Of a DNA stretch of 64,000 nt, positions 28,162 to 36,372 are shown in pieces. Source of the DNA: Mucilaginibacter empetricola. GTDB taxonomy: Bacteria; Bacteroidota; Bacteroidia; Sphingobacteriales; Sphingobacteriaceae. The notes beneath the pieces are model-generated. The model was not told the DNA's origin. It did not search any database and worked only from the letters and a program-made list of their open reading frames with translations. Both the position numbers and the translations under genes were made by a program. The DNA lies in the NCBI RefSeq assembly GCF_024808665.1, contig NZ_JANUBZ010000006.1, forward strand, positions 1 to 64,000, read 5' to 3'. Numbering within the stretch: position 1 is the stretch's first letter; each line of letters begins with the position of its first letter.

Positions 28162-30516
28162 ATGGACGTATTAACCATTGTATTACTATTGATAATTATA
28201 GTGCTGATACTTAACAGTAAAGCAAGCATTACCAATAGATTAGACAACCTTGATAGTAAAATAAACGAGCTGCAAAAGCTGTTGAGGCTATATGAAGTTC
28301 GAAGTAAAGTTGTCGATCAACCCAAAGAAATATTAAAACAAGCAGCGATACCGCCGCCCAGGGAAGTTAAACCTCCCGAACCTCCCCAGCCAAAAGTTGC
28401 ACCGCCTACGGTTATAAACCCGAAGGAAGAAATAATTGCCGACAGCCTGGCTTCAATAAAGAGGCCTATAAAAGAATGGACACCTCCTGTGAAAGAACAT
28501 AAGGAACCCGAATTATCTTTTTTTGAGCGCTATCCCGATCTGGAGAAATTTATTGGAGAAAACCTGGTTAATAAAATAGGCATTGCCATTTTAGTTTTGG
28601 CTATAGGCTTTTTTGTGAAATATGCCATTGATAACAATTGGGTAGGCCCCGTTGGGCGTGTGGGAATAGGCATAGTTTGCGGAGGTATATTAACGGGTTT
28701 TGCTCACCGTATGCGCAATAGTTATAAGGCTTTTAGTTCGGTATTAGTTGGTGGCGGTTTAGCTATATTTTATTTTACAATTACACTTGCTTATCAGCAG
28801 TTTCACTTATTCAGTCAGCCAATAGCGTTAGTTATACTTATTGTTATAACTGTTTTTGCTGTAAGTCTTTCTTTACTTTACGATAAACAGGAGCTAGCTG
28901 TAACAGCCCTGGTAGGAGGGTTCGCAAGTCCGTTTATGGTGAGCAATGGCAGTGCTAATTATAACGGATTGTTTATTTACTTGCTTATTTTAAATATCGG
29001 GCTTTTAATTATTGCCTATTATAAAGCCTGGCGTATCCTTAATATTTCGGCATTCGGATTGTCTGTAATTGTTTTTGCCCTGGTGTTATTCAATTTAGAG
29101 GCCGGCGCTTATGTTATTGGTTTCAGATATGCCACTGTTTTCTATTTGTTGTTCTTCACTATCAATATCATCAACAATGTGCGCGAAAACAAAAAGTTTT
29201 TATCGGTTGATTTTACCATACTATTAACTAATACCGCATTATACTTTGCTACGGGGCTCTACTTATTAACGGCAATGCACCAGGAACAGTTTCGCGGCTT
29301 GTTTAGCGCGGGCCTGGGTGCGTTAAACCTGGTATTGTCATTTATTTTGTTCAGAAACAGGAAGGTTGATACCAATATTCTTTACCTGCTCATTGGCATT
29401 ACGTTGACGTTTATTTCGTTAACGGCGCCTATCCAGTTGCACGGAAATAACATTACACTCTTCTGGGCATCAGAGGCGGTATTGCTTTACTGGTTATATC
29501 AAAAATCATCCATCAGGTTAATGAAAATTACCTCGTTGGTAATATGGCTGGCAATGTTTGTGAGTTTGTTTATCGACTTGGTAAATATTTATTGGGATAC
29601 TGCATCACACTTAACCATAATTGCAAATAAAGGATTTATTACAACAGTATTTGCCGCGATTAGCTCGTATCTGCTATATGTTTTGGTGAAAAAAGATGCT
29701 TCAAACGAAGGCATTAACGCCAGCAAGAATCTTTATAGAATTGTGGCCTTTGTCCTTTTGTTTTTGAGTGGTTTTTTAGAAATAAATCATCAGTTTATGT
29801 ATCACTACCCAGATGTCAGGCTGAATGTCTTATACCTGATGCTTTATTTACCTGCGTTTATTTATTTGTTTAATGTGCTTTATAAAAAAGTTAACAGTGT
29901 TGAATATAAATGGCAATTAATCATGGTGCTGTTAGCTTTTACGCTTTTTATATACCTTTTATTTGAACCTACTTTTTCCGATGTCGTTCGTGATGTTCTA
30001 GAGCACCATAAAATATCAACCGCACACTTTTTAGCACATTGGGTCAGTGATTTAATTATCGGCGTTGTATTTTATCAATTGATTGGCTTGTGCAGCAGCA
30101 ATTTTGACGATGGAATGAAAAACGCCGCAGCATGGATAATTTCGGCTGCTATAGTAATATTTTTAAGTACCGAACTATGCTTAATGAGTACGCTTCTGTT
30201 TTATAAAGTAACACCTTCGGTTGATGAATTGCAAACTGTTTATATAAAAACGGGTCTGCCTATATTATGGGGTGTAATATCGTTTGCTTTAATGTGGCTT
30301 GGTATGCGGCACAAACAGCGTACCTTTCGTATTATTTCATTGAGCCTTTTTTCGGTTACGCTGCTGAAGTTGTTTTTCTTCGATATTAACAATATACCCG
30401 TTGCCGGAAAAATTGCTGCTTTCTTTTGCCTGGGAGTTTTGCTCCTGATCATCTCGTTTATGTACCAAAAAGTTAAAAAAATTATTGTTGATGATGAGAC
30501 AAAATCAAAAGAATAA
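28162..30516 (+). CDS. DUF2339 family polytopic membrane protein
   Basis: A 784-residue inner membrane protein starting MDVLTIVLLLIIIVLILNSK. A first helix is followed by a coiled coil (TNRLDNLDSKINELQKLL), a Pro-rich linker (PPPREVKPPEPPQPK), the conserved block FIGENLVNKIGIAILVLAIG, and then about 20 transmembrane helices to the C-terminus. This order is that of DUF2339 proteins. I place the start here because the open frame upstream is intergenic in character. The DUF3999 gene overlaps its end by 26 bases; the two families often occur together. The role is unknown, possibly envelope related. Confidence 0.9.
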   Translation: MDVLTIVLLLIIIVLILNSKASITNRLDNLDSKINELQKLLRLYEVRSKVVDQPKEILKQAAIPPPREVKPPEPPQPKVAPPTVINPKEEIIADSLASIKRPIKEWTPPVKEHKEPELSFFERYPDLEKFIGENLVNKIGIAILVLAIGFFVKYAIDNNWVGPVGRVGIGIVCGGILTGFAHRMRNSYKAFSSVLVGGGLAIFYFTITLAYQQFHLFSQPIALVILIVITVFAVSLSLLYDKQELAVTALVGGFASPFMVSNGSANYNGLFIYLLILNIGLLIIAYYKAWRILNISAFGLSVIVFALVLFNLEAGAYVIGFRYATVFYLLFFTINIINNVRENKKFLSVDFTILLTNTALYFATGLYLLTAMHQEQFRGLFSAGLGALNLVLSFILFRNRKVDTNILYLLIGITLTFISLTAPIQLHGNNITLFWASEAVLLYWLYQKSSIRLMKITSLVIWLAMFVSLFIDLVNIYWDTASHLTIIANKGFITTVFAAISSYLLYVLVKKDASNEGINASKNLYRIVAFVLLFLSGFLEINHQFMYHYPDVRLNVLYLMLYLPAFIYLFNVLYKKVNSVEYKWQLIMVLLAFTLFIYLLFEPTFSDVVRDVLEHHKISTAHFLAHWVSDLIIGVVFYQLIGLCSSNFDDGMKNAAAWIISAAIVIFLSTELCLMSTLLFYKVTPSVDELQTVYIKTGLPILWGVISFALMWLGMRHKQRTFRIISLSLFSVTLLKLFFFDINNIPVAGKIAAFFCLGVLLLIISFMYQKVKKIIVDDETKSKE

Positions 30517-31720
30517 TACAGCGTTTTTATTGACAATAATTGGCGTATTGCTGGGCTTTAACGCATCAGCCCAACAAACTTTTAAATACAGTGCCTTTTT
30601 AAATAAAGTTGACTCTTCGGGTTTTTATAAAATAAGCCTCGGGCCAGATATTGCGAGGAAAAGTAATAGCGATTTTTCTGATATACGATTGATGGATCCC
30701 AAAGGTAATTTTGTGCCTTATGTAACAGAGGGTAATTTGCCCCAGGTGCAGAAACAAAAGTTTATTGTTTATCCTGAGGTAAAAGTTGATCTAAATACTG
30801 ATACCGGAACCTCTTTTATTGTAGAAAATATAAGTAAACAACCCTTAAGTAGTTTATGGATAAAACTTAAAAATACAGCTGTAAGCCGCCTGGTAAACTT
30901 ATCGGGCAGCGACGACCTGAAGAATTGGTATGCTATAGAAGAGGCCATTCCATTGCAGGAAGCAGTTTTAAATAGTGATGGTACTTATGAGCAGTCTCTA
31001 TCTTTTCCCGCGAGCAGTTATCGTTATTTGAAGTTATTGGTAAATGATAAAAATAAAACTGCTGTTAAGTTTTTAGAAGCAGGTGAATATGTTGAAAAGC
31101 CAGTGCCAGTTGCTTATCTGCCTGTTTTATTAGCGCCATTTACACGTAGAGATAGCAATAAAGTGACATTCATTACGGTTAAATTAAACGATAACTATCT
31201 TGTTAATCGTTTGCATTTAGCCATTGCAGGCCCCAAATTTTACAATAGAGAGGTATCCATATACCAGGTAAATAAATATGGCAATGAGCTTCTTTGTATT
31301 GTTAGTTTAAATTCCAAAACAAAGCAGGATGTCTTTATTTCGGCCAGAACAAACAAACTGGTGCTGAAAATTGAAAATGGAGATAATTTGCCGTTGGATA
31401 TTAAAGGTATAAATGTATATCAGGCCGAGCACTATATTGTAAGCTATCTGGAAAAAGGTAAGTTATATAAACTTTTTACGGGAGATGAAGATGCAGTAAT
31501 GCCCCAGTACGATTTAAAGTTTTTTACGGATAGTATCAGCCATGTTATGCCGTTAGAAGCAGGCCCAATTATGAAAAATGACACTTATCTTAATTCGCCG
31601 GTAACAGCTAAACGTGATTATTCTATACTTATATGGATAGCAAGTGCTGCGGCTTTGTTGTTGTTGCTGCTACTTACGTTAAAAATGATTAAAGAAGTTA
31701 ACAACAAAAATGGTCAGTAA
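30491..31720 (+). CDS. DUF3999 family exported protein
   Basis: A 409-residue protein with a signal peptide (MMRQNQKNNTAFLLTIIGVL, cut near NASAQQ), a long beta-rich periplasmic part (about 30-375) and one C-terminal transmembrane helix (LIWIASAAALLLLLLLTL). The N-terminal FYKISLGPDIARKSNSDFSD and RYLKLLV pattern fits DUF3999. The track allows a TTG start at 30485; I use the ATG at 30491. It overlaps the DUF2339 gene by 26 bases, supporting translational coupling and joint function in the envelope. Confidence 0.85.
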   Translation: MMRQNQKNNTAFLLTIIGVLLGFNASAQQTFKYSAFLNKVDSSGFYKISLGPDIARKSNSDFSDIRLMDPKGNFVPYVTEGNLPQVQKQKFIVYPEVKVDLNTDTGTSFIVENISKQPLSSLWIKLKNTAVSRLVNLSGSDDLKNWYAIEEAIPLQEAVLNSDGTYEQSLSFPASSYRYLKLLVNDKNKTAVKFLEAGEYVEKPVPVAYLPVLLAPFTRRDSNKVTFITVKLNDNYLVNRLHLAIAGPKFYNREVSIYQVNKYGNELLCIVSLNSKTKQDVFISARTNKLVLKIENGDNLPLDIKGINVYQAEHYIVSYLEKGKLYKLFTGDEDAVMPQYDLKFFTDSISHVMPLEAGPIMKNDTYLNSPVTAKRDYSILIWIASAAALLLLLLLTLKMIKEVNNKNGQ

Positions 31721-31768
31721 GTTCGTTTTTAGTTCTTTTTCTATTAAATTCAGCCATTATAATTCAAT

Positions 31769-31963
31769 ATGAAAAAAATATATTTATTCATTTTCATCGG
31801 TATGGTGGCTTTGGCGATGATAGTAGTAAGCTTTATGGGTTTTGACCCTAAGGTAGATACCTGGAGTAGTATTTTTGCAGGCGCTGCTGTTGGTTTATTA
31901 ATTTTGAGGTTACCTTCGCTTATAGCTTATTTGAAAAGCAGAAAACAAAACAACGTTAAATAA
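31769..31963 (+). CDS. Small two-helix membrane protein
   Basis: A 64-residue protein with two hydrophobic helices, YLFIFIGMVALAMIVVSFMG and IFAGAAVGLLILRLPSLIAY, and a basic tail KSRKQNNVK. It lies 48 bases after the DUF3999 gene and 8 bases before another small membrane gene, suggesting one operon. I do not recognise a family. Confidence 0.65.
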   Translation: MKKIYLFIFIGMVALAMIVVSFMGFDPKVDTWSSIFAGAAVGLLILRLPSLIAYLKSRKQNNVK

Positions 31964-31971
31964 GCCACTCC

Positions 31972-32166
31972 ATGTTTTATAATTACCGTTACCCTATAAC
32001 GCTGTTTTTGCTTAGTTTTTTAGGAATGATGCTGGGCATGGTATTAAAAATAATGCACTGGCCGGGCGGGCAATTGGTGATAGGCAGCATGGTAATGGTA
32101 CAGGCGTTTTCAATTATCTGGCTTATTATCATTATTGTAAAAGGCGGTGGGAAAAACGAAGAGTAA
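31972..32166 (+). CDS. Small membrane protein with GldL-like KIMHWPGG motif
   Basis: A 64-residue protein with two transmembrane helices. Between them lies LKIMHWPGGQLVIGS, resembling the KIMHWPG motif of the first GldL transmembrane hairpin in gliding/type IX machinery, but this protein lacks the rest of GldL. The motif occurs in other small Bacteroidota membrane proteins, so a gliding role is not implied. It is the last gene before a terminator. Confidence 0.65.
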   Translation: MFYNYRYPITLFLLSFLGMMLGMVLKIMHWPGGQLVIGSMVMVQAFSIIWLIIIIVKGGGKNEE

Positions 32167-32203
32167 GAGGTTTACCTTCAGTTTGAAAATAAACCTCTTT
32201 TTT
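32165..32203. terminator. Intrinsic terminator after the DUF2339 cluster
   Basis: AAGAGGTTTA (32165-32174) pairs with TAAACCTCTT (32190-32199), followed by TTTT. It begins within the last codon region of the small membrane gene and can also serve the convergent transglutaminase-like gene on the minus strand. Confidence 0.75.
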
Positions 32204-32213
32204 AAAGCGCTAC

Positions 32214-33443
32214 CTAGTTCGCTGCCGGCTTCTGCCAAAAATATTGCGGGTTATTACTTGCATATTCTATCGCCCCTTTTCCTGTTTTTTTGGACTGATA
32301 AATTGTAGTGAAGCTTCCGGGATATAAATCAATATATTCTATAGGTGGTTTTTTATCATCCCTGGTTTCCAAATCCCAATCGCTTTTAACCGAACATTTT
32401 AGCCAGTAAAGATTTTTTGACATGTAGTGAAAATAATCTTGCTTGGTTTCTTTTGATTTGTTGTTCCAGTTGGCATCGTTGTTTAAATTCCATGGCTGGT
32501 CGCTAATCATACGTTGCCTAACCTCTTCAATATTTAACAAATTGCCTTTTTCATCACTAACGTAAGCGTTAAAGGTAGGATCCATCCAAATCCATTTGTT
32601 TAGTGTTTTTGACCATACTACTGTAATTACGTGGCAATCAAAATCGGCAGTGTCTTTGGGCATGCAGGTTACCAATCGGGCCTTAAACCCTTCGGCCTGA
32701 TAGGCGTCTTTTAATATGGTTGACATCATCCGGCAATTAACTCCCCGGTCGTCTTTTTTACAAACCGCTATTAAATCAATGGCATTTTTATTTGGAGGAT
32801 TGCCTGAGTTACCGTCATGCCGTACAACATTATGCGCCCAAAAAAGCAGGTTTTTAAATTTGCTGATTTCATCACCATTCCCGGCAACTGAATCCAGATT
32901 GAACTTTTGTTTAAAATTCACCAACTCCGGTGCTGAAGCCGATTGATAACTGAATACCGGCAAAGCAGGGTGTTGTTCAACATTATATGGCCCGGAATTT
33001 TTCAGAATATAAAGATAATCGCCCTTTTCTCTTATTTGCTGCACTATGGTTTTAAATTCCGCTTCGTTATGCAGACTAACCAGATCGCCATCGGCAATAA
33101 TAGAATTGTAATCAATAAACCCCGCGGCGAACGCTTTTTTTAGCCAATTTAAGGCATCTGTTTTTTGGCCATTAAGTGCAGTATAGCAGCCCAGGTTATA
33201 ATAAATGTTTATGGTATTACCCTGATAATTTTTCTGAATAACAGAAGACTGTTTGTGATAATTATTCAGCCAATCGTTTGACAGGTCAATTGCTTTGGTG
33301 TAATTTTTAGCCTGATAGGCATCTTCAATATTTTTATCGGCGGCTGTTACATAGCTGTTAAAATTTGCTGCCTCCTGGTTTTGTTGTGCATTAACAATCA
33401 GAGCTGATAAAGAGATAAAACATAGCAATAATATTTTTTTCAT
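32214..33443 (-). CDS. Secreted transglutaminase-like protein with TPR-like N-terminus
   Basis: A 409-residue exported protein with a signal peptide (1-20, ...LIVNAQ). Residues 30-115 hold TPR-like helices (YTKAIDLSNDWLNNYHKQ; NLGCYTALNGQKTDALNWLK). A transglutaminase-like core follows, with Cys237 (GVNCRMM), His271 (DCHVITVVW) and Asp288 (WIWMDPTF) in the correct order for a papain-like triad. It might be a peptidase or only a structural variant. It stands alone, with a TAnnTTTG box 56 bases upstream. Confidence 0.85.
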   Translation of the reverse strand: MKKILLLCFISLSALIVNAQQNQEAANFNSYVTAADKNIEDAYQAKNYTKAIDLSNDWLNNYHKQSSVIQKNYQGNTINIYYNLGCYTALNGQKTDALNWLKKAFAAGFIDYNSIIADGDLVSLHNEAEFKTIVQQIREKGDYLYILKNSGPYNVEQHPALPVFSYQSASAPELVNFKQKFNLDSVAGNGDEISKFKNLLFWAHNVVRHDGNSGNPPNKNAIDLIAVCKKDDRGVNCRMMSTILKDAYQAEGFKARLVTCMPKDTADFDCHVITVVWSKTLNKWIWMDPTFNAYVSDEKGNLLNIEEVRQRMISDQPWNLNNDANWNNKSKETKQDYFHYMSKNLYWLKCSVKSDWDLETRDDKKPPIEYIDLYPGSFTTIYQSKKTGKGAIEYASNNPQYFWQKPAAN

Positions 33444-33498
33444 GTGGGCTTAGGGTTTTTAGGTTGATATAATGAACATTGATTTTGTTCTATTATTC

Positions 33499-33506
33499 CA
33501 AATGTA
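33499..33506 (-). promoter_or_regulatory. Probable -7 box for the transglutaminase-like gene
   Basis: On the minus strand the sequence reads TACATTTG, an exact TAnnTTTG match, 56 bases before the ATG at 33443. No clear TTTG at -33 is visible. Confidence 0.42.
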
Positions 33507-33569
33507 ATAAATATCTTTTGTGGACTAAGCACTTCTGACATATTTCTATGTTGCAACAAACGTTAAGTT

Positions 33570-36248
33570 TTAAAACCCTTTTTTTCTTCTTATTCCGGGC
33601 TTTCGGGGGCTTCCGGCTTTAGACTTTTCGGACGGCAATACTTCATCAACATCATATTGACGGGCCATTTTAGCTATACGTTCTTCCAATGTTTCGGTGG
33701 TTAAGCGTTCCCGGCCCAGACTGTCAACCATTATCGGGAAGGCAAATGGAGTAGGCCTTTCAATGGTTTTTAAAATGATATTTTGTTTGATGATGCGCTG
33801 CAGGGCCATTCTTAAGCGGAATTCCTCCAGTTGGAAAGCCAGGGCTTCGTTGTAAGCCTGCCTTACCAATAAGTTGTCCGGCTCATATTCGCTAAACACT
33901 TCGAAAAGCAGGGAAGTAGATGCCTGCAAATGTTTATTCTTTACCGGCTGACCGGGATACCCCGTAAAAACCAGGCCCCCGATGTGGGCTATATCTCGGA
34001 AACGGCGCCGGGCCATTTCATTGGCGTTTAAACTATGCTGAATATCTTCCAACAGGCTATCGATCGAGAAAAAACTGGCATCTTCCAAAGCTTCTTCAAT
34101 AGGGATATCTTCATCAGCAAGTAGCTCGAACCCATAATCATTCATGGCAATGGAAAAACTGGCGGGTTTTATTTTGCTGATGCGATAAGCCAGCAGGGAG
34201 GCCATACCTTCATGAACCAACCTTCCCTCGAACGGATAAAACAGCAAATGATGCCCTTGTTGCGATTTAAACGACTCGATCAAAAATTCATGGCTCTGCG
34301 GCAAATGCGAAAGTCTGCTTTGTAACTCAAATAAGGGCTGTAGGGCAACAACTTCCTCGTCGTTGGCTGTACCGTGGGCAACTTCATCCAGCTTTACCCT
34401 AAACATGGCCGACAGCTGCGATGAAAGCGGCATCCTCCCGCCTGCCCAACTGGGGATCATTCCCTTTTTTGCGTTTGATTTTTTTACATAGGCGGTCATT
34501 TCCTTTATCCGCACAAATTCAAGACTCCGCCCGGCAAACCAAAAAGTATTTCCCGGTCTTAATCGGGATATAAAAGATTCTTCAATAGTGCCCAGGCTAC
34601 CACCGCTCAACCAACTTACACGAATACTCAGTTCACTGGTAATAGTGCCAATGCTCAGCCGGTGCCGCATAGCTACCCGGCGATTGTTTACCTTAAACAG
34701 GCCGTTCTCAACCTCAACCTTTAAAAATTCATCATATTGAGCAAGCGTTTTGCCGCCGGTGGTTATAAATTCAAGCAATTGGTTAAACTCGTTTCGTTTT
34801 AAATCGGCGAATGCAAATGTTGTTTTAACCTCTTCAAACAATTCATTGGCGGTAAAGCCGTCAGAAACGGCCAATGTTACCATGTACTGAATCAGCACAT
34901 CCATGGTTAACAATAAAGGATCGCGACTTTCAAAAATGCCATCTTTAATGGCTTGTTTCAATGCCGCTCCTTCCAGTAATTCCATGGAATGAGTAGGCAC
35001 AAAATATGCCCTTGAAACGGCACCCGGATGGTGCCCGCTTCGGCCAGCCCGCTGCATAAAACGGGCGACACCCTTGGGGCTGCCCACCTGCACTACCGAG
35101 TCAACCGGTCTGAAATCGACGCCCAAATCCAGACTTGAGGTACATACTACCACTTTCAGTGCCTCGGCATGTAGTGCCTGCTCTACCCAGTTGCGCAATT
35201 CGTTATCCAGCGAGCCGTGGTGCATGGCCATAATACCTGCATACTCGGGGTAGTTATTTAATATGGCATGATACCATATTTCTGATTGCGAACGGGTATT
35301 AGTAAATATAAGCGTGGTTACGCTTTTGGCCACAATTTCCATCACCTGTGGCAAAAGTTTCAGGCCGATATGACCTGCCCACGAATAGTTCTCAATATTT
35401 TCGGGAATGATAGATTTGATGAGTAACTTTTTCTCCAGATTGGCCCTTACCATCCTCACCTTTTCGGGCGGGAAATTGTTGCCCAGTAGTACTTCTGCCG
35501 CCTGCTCCAGGTTACCGATGGTTGCACTGATACCCCATATTTTTAGTTGGCAGTTTTCAGTTTGCAGTAGGCCGTCCTTTTTAGGTTGCAGTTTTCTGTT
35601 TGCAGTTTGCGATTCGGAATTACCGTCCACTGCCAACTGCTTACCGGGTACTGCCAACTGTTCATCTCCAACTGCCAACTGAAAACTGCCAACTGAACAA
35701 AGGCCCTTAAGCCGGGACAAGCCCAACTCAACCTGTACCCCGCGCTTGGTGCCCAGCAGTTCGTGCCATTCGTCAATAACTACTACTTGTAGATTTTGAA
35801 ACAGTTTGTAATATTCTTTTTGGGCCAGCATCAGATGCAGGCTTTCGGGGGTGGTGAGCAGTACTTCGGGTAGCTTTTTTTTGAGCGCCTGTTTTTCGGC
35901 GGCGGGCGTGTCGCCTGTGCGGGTGGCAATTTTCCATGGAAGGCCTAGTTCATCACAAACTTCCTGCATCGCTTTCTTGATATCGTTGGTTAGCGCCCTT
36001 AAGGGAGTTATCCAAAGCATTAACAGCCCATTGTTAGTTTTGGAAAGATAATTTTCGGGATGTTTATTAATGAAATCAGCTAAAAAAGGAAGAAACAAAG
36101 CAAATGTTTTGCCACTACCCGTTGGCGCATTCAGCAAGCCGGAATAACCACCCAGATAGGCATCTTCCATCTCCTGCTGAAAAGGGAATTGCTGCCAGTT
36201 TTTTTGCTTATACCACTGTCTTATAACTTGCTGCCCTTTTGTAACCAT
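33570..36248 (-). CDS. Lhr-type DEXH helicase (ligase-associated DNA damage response), with internal repeat insertion
   Basis: An 892-residue superfamily 2 helicase of the Lhr-core type. Walker A is APTGSGKT, motif II DEWH, motif III SAT, and the helicase C domain has SSLDLGVDFRPVD and QRAGRSGHHPG; a winged-helix and Lhr-specific region follow. Bacterial relatives are associated with LigD-like ligases, though no ligase or exonuclease gene is nearby. The ATG at 36248 is preferred to a TTG at 36263. Between DEWH and SAT lies an insertion of about 52 residues (35541-35696) built of QLAVGDEQLAVPGKQLAVDG-like repeats, not part of the helicase fold. Whether the protein remains active is unknown; the frame is intact. 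Confidence 0.92.
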   Translation of the reverse strand: MVTKGQQVIRQWYKQKNWQQFPFQQEMEDAYLGGYSGLLNAPTGSGKTFALFLPFLADFINKHPENYLSKTNNGLLMLWITPLRALTNDIKKAMQEVCDELGLPWKIATRTGDTPAAEKQALKKKLPEVLLTTPESLHLMLAQKEYYKLFQNLQVVVIDEWHELLGTKRGVQVELGLSRLKGLCSVGSFQLAVGDEQLAVPGKQLAVDGNSESQTANRKLQPKKDGLLQTENCQLKIWGISATIGNLEQAAEVLLGNNFPPEKVRMVRANLEKKLLIKSIIPENIENYSWAGHIGLKLLPQVMEIVAKSVTTLIFTNTRSQSEIWYHAILNNYPEYAGIMAMHHGSLDNELRNWVEQALHAEALKVVVCTSSLDLGVDFRPVDSVVQVGSPKGVARFMQRAGRSGHHPGAVSRAYFVPTHSMELLEGAALKQAIKDGIFESRDPLLLTMDVLIQYMVTLAVSDGFTANELFEEVKTTFAFADLKRNEFNQLLEFITTGGKTLAQYDEFLKVEVENGLFKVNNRRVAMRHRLSIGTITSELSIRVSWLSGGSLGTIEESFISRLRPGNTFWFAGRSLEFVRIKEMTAYVKKSNAKKGMIPSWAGGRMPLSSQLSAMFRVKLDEVAHGTANDEEVVALQPLFELQSRLSHLPQSHEFLIESFKSQQGHHLLFYPFEGRLVHEGMASLLAYRISKIKPASFSIAMNDYGFELLADEDIPIEEALEDASFFSIDSLLEDIQHSLNANEMARRRFRDIAHIGGLVFTGYPGQPVKNKHLQASTSLLFEVFSEYEPDNLLVRQAYNEALAFQLEEFRLRMALQRIIKQNIILKTIERPTPFAFPIMVDSLGRERLTTETLEERIAKMARQYDVDEVLPSEKSKAGSPRKPGIRRKKGF
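35541..35696. repeat. Intergenic-type repeat inserted in frame in the helicase gene
   Basis: The plus strand shows tandem variants of the words CAGTTTTCAG, TTTGCAGT and ACTGCCAACTG across 156 bases, a multiple of three. The same words occur between genes at 47978-48012, 48141-48172 and 60891-60918. In the helicase frame they read as QLAV, TENCQL and TANRKLQ units. It lies between conserved motifs II and III, where relatives usually have only a short loop. Confidence 0.85.
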
Positions 36249-36314
36249 GCCAATAATATACAATGTAAATTACAATATGTTAGGCAGGTTTTGAAATCTT
36301 GATTTTATAAGAAT

Positions 36315-36352
36315 AAAAAAGGTTCTGCCGGATAAACGACAGAACCCTTTTT
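36315..36352 (-). terminator. Intrinsic terminator of the M16 peptidase gene
   Basis: On the plus strand AAAAAAGGTTCTG (36315-36327) and CAGAACC (36340-36346) plus CTTTTT form a stem with a 12-base loop. On the minus strand it lies just after the M16 gene's stop at 36373 and ends in T-rich sequence. Confidence 0.78.
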
Positions 36353-36372
36353 CATGATCTTAATTTTTATAA

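Noticed and set aside
31972..32166. Full GldL gliding protein
   Set aside because: Only the KIMHWPGG hairpin is similar; the protein is 64 residues and lacks the periplasmic region of GldL.
35407..35776. Open frames on both strands over the helicase insertion
   Set aside because: They are readings of the repeat in other frames inside an intact helicase gene; none has an independent start or family.
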